In this document: piece after piece, positions 22,776 through 31,700 of the stretch | How the letters are laid out: each line of letters opens with the position of its first letter | Position numbering within the stretch: position 1 is the first letter of the stretch | From: Zopfochytrium polystomum | Lineage: Eukaryota > Chytridiomycota > Chytridiomycetes > Chytridiales > Chytridiaceae | Direction: 5' to 3' | Assembly (NCBI GenBank): GCA_025765615.1 | Contig: JAIVFJ010000061.1 | Coordinates: 124,001-188,000 of the forward strand | Length of the DNA: 64,000 bases | The notes under the pieces: model-generated | Database searches by the model: none | What the model was told of the DNA's origin: nothing | The model's input: only the letters and a program-made list of their open reading frames with translations | Made by a program: the position numbers and the translations under genes

Positions 22776-25700
22776 TTGAATCTCTGCACGGGTTTTTCCG
22801 CTCCTCTTGCTTACTTTACCTGCGCTGTATGCCAAACAGACACTAACATGGCCACTCCCATTCGGAAAACACCTCCTCCTGCTCCTCCTGTTTTTAATAT
22901 TCAGGCTATTATTCCGGATCATGGCGATGTTCCCAATCTACCCAATCTGCTGGCACCAGAAAACTATGACATTGCCCAGCTCACCGCCGGCGTCGTCGAT
23001 ACCTTCGATAGGCTTCAACCCTGGGTGTTCCCCACTCTTATTCGGAAGATCATTGGTGGACCCGGTGAACGACTGCCCCCAGGCACTGCAGCGCACTACT
23101 ATTATGCCCTCTGGATCTTCCAGCACCGCCGGCGGCTCCACCAGTCCCAGATCACTATTCGGAACGACCGCGAGGCCGCCCGCCGGCATGCTGCCACTAC
23201 CATAGAGTACCTTGCCACCGCCAAGCCCGAGGATCGGAAGTCCAAGCATCTCCGCAAGGACGCCAAAGATTTCGCTGACCGTCGACTCAAGGCCTCCGAT
23301 CAAGGTGTTGGTTCTCGCCATTTTTATGGTGATAAAGCGTTCGCGCTCACAATTCTGGCCTCACGGCCATTCCCATCCCAGGTCCCTCCAAAAAACGTCG
23401 CCGAGAACGTAGTCCCAGTACAAGCTCGTCCAGCTCCAGCTCCTCTGAAGAGGAGCGCCGCCCTCGAAAATATAGCCGCTCAAAGTCAAAAAAGTCAAAG
23501 AAGTCACGACGACGTACCCCCCCGTCCTCGTCCTCTTGGGGACGCCCTGATGGCGGCGACGGTGGTGGTGCTGGTGGTCGTGGTTCTGGCAACTCCTCAT
23601 CTGGTCTCACGACTGCTGTCGCAAACACAACTTTGGCATAATCTGCTTTCAACCTTTTCCACACCATGTGTCTCGTGTTTCAGTGTCTCACCTTGCTGTG
23701 AATTTCCATTTTTAGCCAATTTTCTCCTCTGGGATTTCCCTTTTTGGCGTTTGTCTCAATTTTATCTTTTCCTGCCGGATGTCTCTCCGCTCCCTGATGC
23801 CACCTTGTGGTTTTCTATCATCTTTCTTTGTCTTCTGACTCAGCTTACTTCCTGTCTTCCTTCTATGGCGACATTATCTTCTTTGACTCACCAGTCTGAC
23901 ACACCTCCTATCGCTCACGGATCACAAAAGTTTTCCCAGCCCCCGCCATGGCGGGTAAATAGAATATCCCTATCTCTACCACTTCTGATCTTGCAACTTC
24001 CTGCCACAACCCCAGTTGTGTTTCGGAAACTCCCACCTTGGTTCTGGACAAATAAACAACAGACACTTGGTGTCTTCCTTCACAGTTCCATCTCCGACTT
24101 TGTGTCTTCCGTCCTCCACCGACCCTTAACACGTCTCAGGGTGTTCCCTTGTGTCTCCGCGCAGTGCGCGCTTCCCTACCTGCAACTCGATACCGTTCCT
24201 CATGCAGCTTTAGTTTCCTTTAGTACGCTCCTGTTTCTCTTACATCCTAGGAGGTCGTACTCCGTGATATGCACATCCCTTCTCTCTGTGTGCATACTGA
24301 TGCACTCCATAACACCTCAGAGAATTCCATATCGGAGGATTTCGCCTAAGCACATGATGAAACAAATTTTCCTGATCACATCTCTGCTTCTTTTCCCACC
24401 TGTGACATCAGCCGCATCAGATGATATCTTATCTGGTGGATACCCTGCAAATTTTCCTTCTTGGTTGGGGCCAGGAGTATATAAACTGGGGGTTCCCCTC
24501 CTGATTTTTCTCATCATCCTCACACTCTCCCACACATTCAAACTGGCTCCTTCCTCGTCTGACCGAGAACCCAACTCAAAGTACTTCCTCTACAACAACC
24601 AACTCTATCGATACTTTGACGGGTCCTTCTGCCTTTCTGGTGCAAGTTCCTTCCTTGAGTACGATAGCCCTGAAGACCTTGCTCTTCAGCACGCACTTTT
24701 CCAGGTCGACCCTGCCAGGTTCCCACTTCGAGGCCGCCGTACGACTTCCATCTGGAAAGCTTTTGTATTCCATCTTGGAGGAACCCGACGCGACCCTTTT
24801 GTCCTTCCTCCTCCACCATCTGTTACTACACCTGAGTTCTCCGGCTTCTCTGACTCCACCAGTTCTGGTTCCTCACCTGTTTCATCTTCGCCAGGCGACT
24901 CTGATCTTGTTTACGCCTTTGACGTTCCTATTCTCACCACCATGGCTGATGAAGAAAAGCCCACTCTTGATGTCACCGGCTTGTACGCTGCTGACCTTAT
25001 CTCTCACCCTGAGGGAGAGGATCCCGCTCTGACTATTGCTAAGGAGAACGAAATTCTTCGTCGCCTCGGATACAACAAACGCCTCACTGAAGATGTAAAT
25101 CGCCTTAACGCCGAGCTTGCTTCCATCCTCATCGACAGTAAAGGAAAAGGCCCGACCACTGGTTCCGCCTCTGCTGACTCTGCAACTAAGGCCATGGCCT
25201 CTTATTTTGCTGATGGCCAGTTTAAGGACACGCTTGAGAATATCGGCAATAACTTCTTTGCTCAATACCCTCTGCACAGTCAACTCCCAGTCCTGAGTGA
25301 TGATTCAACTGCTTCAGTAAAGAAGTACCTCCGCGACTTCATTGCTACCTTCAACACTTACCGCCCTAAGTTTGCCTCGGACAATGCTCTTCTCGTTGCT
25401 ATGATTAAGCCTACCTGCTTTCCAACTGAAAGGGGCAGCCTATTCTTCCATCAACTCTCTAGTACCCTATCAACCCTGACGCTAGCGCAGTTCAAACATC
25501 AACTCCTACTTACACTGCTCCCGCCTCAGCTTGGCCACACAGACGTCTATTCACTTCACCCCTTCCAATGGGACAACCTCGACCCAGCTACTGCTGCTCT
25601 TGCCATCCGCCGTGCCAACGATGAACTTCTTACCCTGCTGGATGATGAGTCTGTCAAGCGAGAATTCATCGCATCTTGCCCTCGCCCTGATATCCAACAG

Positions 25701-28700
25701 GCTGCCACCCGCCAAGTATACCGGATTGGCACCAATAAGCTCTTCTATCAGGACCCCCGTGTCACACTTGACTCTATCGCTGAAGTTATGATGAAAAAAT
25801 GGCCCAGTGTCATTCTACAATCTAATGTTGCAACTCCTCCTCCTCGTCGCACTGATGGCCGTGATGATGGTCGCCGCCCTCGTAACAAGGAATCTTTTCT
25901 TGCAGCCATCACCACTGCCTATGACCAACTCTTTGAGGAAGATCAACCTGAGGCTGAGGTTTACAACAACGAGCAACAACCGCCCTCTGGCCGTTGCTAT
26001 TCTCAAAGCTTCAACAGGGGCCCCTACGTGCCCAAGCCTCCTCAGCTCTGCAGTCACTGCAAGATTCCTCTCAGCCTTTCACACCCTGATCGATACTGCA
26101 TTCTTATGCAGATGGCTGAACATTACCTTAAGTATGGCTTTCCGCCTTCTATGTTTCCAACTGCTCTAACCCCTGCCTCTGCAGTGGCCTCAAACAAGCC
26201 AATGACTCCAAGCCCTCTGCTTGAGTTATCTTTACCTTTATCCCAACCCATTTATGATTTACCTACATCCTTTTTTACCATGGTCAACTCTCAATTGGAG
26301 AGCCATGCTTTTCCCCCTTTGACTTCAGTCTTATCACCATCCTTTTTAGAAGAAATAAAACTCATCCTGTTATCCCCAACTTACACTGCTTTTCCGCCAA
26401 ATCTCTTCCACAGTGGCCACCCTGCTGTTGTCCTTGATGACTTCAATGAAATTTTAATCACAAAGCTTGTTGCTGTCATGCCTCAACCCTTTACTCTTAT
26501 CCTGAAGACTCCAAAGCGACTTCCTGTCAACTTCCCGCTCTGCCGAAATATCGGTTACTTCTTTAAGTTCTCTACTGACTTGAACCACTCTGGCATGATT
26601 CTTCATTTCAATTATTCTATTTTAACTAAGAATGGGCTTCCACCTCTCCTTTACCCTCAAAAAGATGGTACATGGGTTACCCATTCTCCAACTGTCCTAC
26701 CCCCAACTTTACCTAAATCTGTTCGACGCGCCATCCGATATGGAGGAGGCACCTACCACCTGCGTGCCCACAATTTTTCTACTGCTATTCGCTATCCCTC
26801 TCCAATCATTTTTCACCCAGAACTTAATCCTTTTTTAATGAAGATGTTCCGCTTGATTCAAACATCTCGCCCTTGCATTCGCAATCCTCTGCGGTCAACG
26901 GAGCGACCACCCCCTCAAAGGCCCGGAGAGACTGTTCCTACTTCATATACACCATGTAAAAAGACTAGCATCTTATATGAACCTCCTCAAATTGATTCGA
27001 GAACTACTTCCAACTCCAGCTCCAATCACGAAAGTGAGCCTGAATTTACAACTACAAAAAACAAAATGTCAACTGCACAGCCTGATTTAGAACTTGCTGA
27101 GCCGCCAGATGAAGATTACCAGCAATTTCGTGACTCTACTGTTGCTGAAGCCTGCGCTTGGCTTGAAGAAAAAGTTATTCCCAACTGCCTCATTGACTCC
27201 GGTTCTAATCACAATGTCATCACAGTTGACCTCCTAAAGAAAATTAAGCATATGACCATCAACTACAAACCAAAAACACCAAAAATGAGTAGTGGAATTG
27301 GCGGCCATGTCCCAATCATCGGATATACTAAGCTTCGGCTTAACCTCGGCCACTCAAGCCGTGGCTCTCGCACCCTCTGGTTCTCTGTTGTTCAGAAGTG
27401 CCCTCAACCTATTATCATCGGTACCCCTGCAATGCGCAGTTTTAACATTGACATCAAATACAGTACATCGCAAGTTGAATGGACCATCAACACAGACCTT
27501 GGCCGTCAACTTATGACAACCCCATTGAAAACCCATTGGACTCAGAGAATACCAATCAAAGAAGAAATCTCCTACTCTTTTCTCATTGCCACTAAGAACA
27601 TTACCCTCCTTCCTGGTAGTGATAAGAATGCAGTCCACCTGATGTTAGATCGACCACTCAAGTACCGTGACACTCTCGTCCATGCCTCACCTGAAAACAG
27701 CCTCACTGACAAAGGAATACTTTTCCCTTCATCACTCTTTAACGCCAATGACCTTCATGTTTATGAACATGCAAGGGAATTCAAATTGCCCATCTTCATG
27801 ACAGGAAGTGCCCCGATTCGCATCAAAAGAGGAACCAGATTTGCCTCTATCCTTGATCTCCCACCACCACCAGAGAACAAACATGGAGAAGTCCCGTTTG
27901 ACCCTCGGCCGAAGCAAATCATTGATGTTCCTGACTCACTCCATAATGACCCTCACAGCTTGATTGAAATGACTCTCCTTGCTTCAAAACATGATCCTTC
28001 AGACACTACGTCCTTCCTAGATATCCTGAATAAGCTCGACGATCCTAATTTTGATGACAATGCATCAGAAGCCACAGTTGGCAACTGTGCTGACCTGTCA
28101 GAATTTATATTTAATTCAGAAATTAACAAAACTGACTTCTCTCAGTGGGAGGACCTTCTTCAGTCTACCCGAGCTGCTAGAAACCCTGACTCTGATGAAA
28201 CCTCCACCACATTTTCTGGTGAAACTTTTGCCGAACCAGAAGCAGTTTCTCTCAGAGAAGTTCCAACTGCTCTCCATTCTGAATTAGACCCACAGATGCC
28301 AATGAGAAACTCTGTGGCAGAAGAACGACTTGATTACCTTCCAGCTGAAGCAACCATGACCAATGATGAAATATGGAATAAGATTAAAACTGGTCACATT
28401 GTCAAAACCTTTGGAGAAGAAGGAGAAGAAGCTGTCCAGAAGCTGAAAGCACTCGTTTTTGAGTTCATTGACATCTTCCGACCTGGAAAAATCACTGGAA
28501 CTAAGTTTGCACCACCTCATCGGATTGAGCTTCAACCTGGAGCTAAGATTCCTGCCTCCAATCCGTACCCTGAAGGAATGGGAAGAACTGCTGTTCTACG
28601 TGAACACATCTCTAAGATGAAAAATGATAATGTCATTCGAGAGTCTCGATCGCCCTTTGCTGCCCCTGTTGTACTTGCCAAAAAGCCAGATGGTTCATGG

Positions 28701-31700
28701 CGTTTCTGTGCCGACTTCAGAAAACTGAATGAAATCACTGTCTGTGACAGATATCCACTCCCCCGTATCGAGGAGATCTTTGACGCCATTGGTCATAAAC
28801 TTGTATTCAGTGCTATGGATCTACTTAGTGGATTCTGGCAAATCCCTGTTCATCCTGATGACAGAGAAAAAACTGCATTCATAACCTCACAAGGCCTTCA
28901 TGAATTCAATGTCATGCCCTTTGGACTTTGTAATAGCCCACCAACCTTCCAACGTGCTATGGACACTGTCCTGGCTGGTATCAAATGGCTTTATTGCATG
29001 GTTTATGTCGACGACATTGTCATCTACTCTGACTCACTCGATCAACACTTTGAACACCTTCGTAATGTCTTTGAAAGACTTAAGGGATATAATCTGAAGC
29101 TTAAACCCTCCAAATGCAACTTTCTTTATGCTGACCTTCCGTTCCTTGGACATCGTGTCTCAAAGGATGGAGTGCGCAAAGACTACACCAAAACTGTATC
29201 TCTCGATAGTTACCCAACACCCCAAACGCTGACGCAATTGCAACGTTTCCTTGGTTTTGCCAACTACTTTAAGAGATTTATTCCACACTTCTCTGATAAA
29301 GCAGAACCACTTTACCGATTGTTGAAGAAAACTGACGCATTTACTTGGACTGCTGACCAGGAAAATGCCTTCCAGATCCTCAAAGCAGAACTTGCAAAGG
29401 ATACGCTCCTTTACTTACCACAAGAGTCTGACAAACTTGTTATTGTTTGTGATGCATCTAAAGTCGCCCTTGGTGCTGCACTTTATGCTGTTGACCCAGA
29501 ACATCCAACTTCACGTCATCTCCGAAAACCTATCGCATTTGCCTCCCGCGTCCTCACCGATGTGGAGAAGCGCTACAGTAACACAGATCGTGAAGGGCTT
29601 GCTGTTATCTGGGCCATTGACACATTCGAACGATATACATTCAACCAGAAGTTTACAGTTGAAACTGATCATATTGCCCTCCTGCATTTGTTTAAGAATG
29701 GAGGCTTAACTGGCCGTTTTGCCCGATGGGCTTACCAAATTAGCGACCTTGATGTTGAGCTTGTCCATGTCCCTGGCAAGTCCAATATTGTTGCTGACAC
29801 CCTCTCCCGAGTTCCTTTTGATATGAACGCCGACCCTGAAGAATTTGCTGATGTTGAAGAATCAGAACCTGTTTCTGATACCAAATCTCCTCTTGAGACC
29901 AACATTAGTGTTGAAAAAGAGGTAAAAAATACCTCAGCTCTATCAGAACCTCTTCATGGTGCCGTCACACCCTCTGGCATAGAATCTCCTATCTGCTTTG
30001 CTGAAGTCTCAAAACCCTCTCCCTGTACTGCTACCCTTGAAAAAGAGGTAGACGATGCAGCTACATTTTATACTTCTCTTGATAATCTTCAGGAATCCTT
30101 TAAAGAGCCTGCCAATTTCAAGGAAGCACTCCATACTCACTATCATCAACTAAATTCATTCATTTCCACCAATAAAGCACTTACCTTGAAGGAAAGCAGT
30201 GGCCTGTTTTCCTCGGTGCTCAGATCTTACTATCGACATCACCCTGCTGTTTGCCCAGTACAGGCTTCTCCGCCTCCACCGAACTTTGCCCTTGGTATCT
30301 CAACCTGGAACCTGAACAGCATTCGATCATGGGCTCGTCGAATCCGACCTTCTGATGATAATACCCCTGCTCTTGCCATCTTTGAGAAATACCTCGATTC
30401 GCAACCATGCTCAATTATCTGTCTCCAGGAAACTCGCATTGGTTCGAAAGCTGGTTCCCTGTATACTGGTCTCTGCAATCTTGCAAACTGGAATTGTGTC
30501 ATACACGACCCCCGTACTGGTAAAAATGGTGTCACCATCTTTTGGAAGAAAGAACTCCATGGAATTGAACATAAATGCTCACCTTATTCCCATCACCCTG
30601 ATGAGGAAGGGCGCATTATTACCGTTGCATTTGGTGAAATGGCTGTTATCACTGTTTATGTGCCTAGCGCATTCCATGACCCTGACAGAGAAAAAACAAA
30701 GAAAGCCTTTCTTGTGAATCTGCGGAGCCATTGTCATTATCTTAAAAGCCAAGGATATCTCCTCATCATTGCTGGTGATTTTAACATTGCCCATACTGAG
30801 ATGGATATTCACCCCGCAATTGAGAAATACTTGACTCAGAAAGATGCCTCATTCTCAACCTATTTTGCTTGGGAACGTGACTGGATAACTGCCTTTCTCA
30901 ATGACGGCTTCATTGATGCTTACCGCACTGATCATCCACTAACCAATGGTTATACCTGGCTTGCGCCACAAGGCAAGATCCTGGGTAAAACTGTTGATTA
31001 CCCTGCTCTCCGTGTTGATTATATTTTCCTTGACAAACGGATCTATAGTCCACGCACCCAAACACAACTTTCATCCACCATCGACCTGCCAAGTGATCAT
31101 CTTCGTGTTGATTGCTTCCTCCCTTTGGATTTCACTCCAATTCTTAAACGAATGTCGTCACTTTATGAATTGGATAACTTTAACGAACCTCTTCCCCGCC
31201 GTCATCTCTGCATGACAGAGCGAGTACAAGAATCCCCTCATTTTAATCACACACCTCGCCCTTATGGAACAGTACGTCCCACAAAGCCCAATTATGAATC
31301 ACTTGTAAACAAATTACTGGCTACAGGCTTTGAAACATTCATGTTTGAGAAGCTTGGCGTATTTGCCAAAACTGACAAAGTTAGAGAATTACAACTTGCT
31401 GATAAGTTCTTTGGACCCATCCTCCGCTTCCGTGAAACTGGTGCTATTGACAACAATCCGCCTGAAGCTCTGACCAAATGGGCTGAAAAGATGATTGTCC
31501 GCAAGGGGCTTTTGTATCGTATACTCGACCTCCCCTCATTTATGTTGAAACGCACTCCACTTCGACTTGCCCTGTGTGTTCCAGATTCTCTGCGGCGCGA
31601 GAGCCTACGACTCTTCCATGATGACTTATTTGCTGGTCACTTTGCCAAAAGAAAATCAATGGATATCCTCCTTGATCGATTCTGGTGGCCTACTATCACA

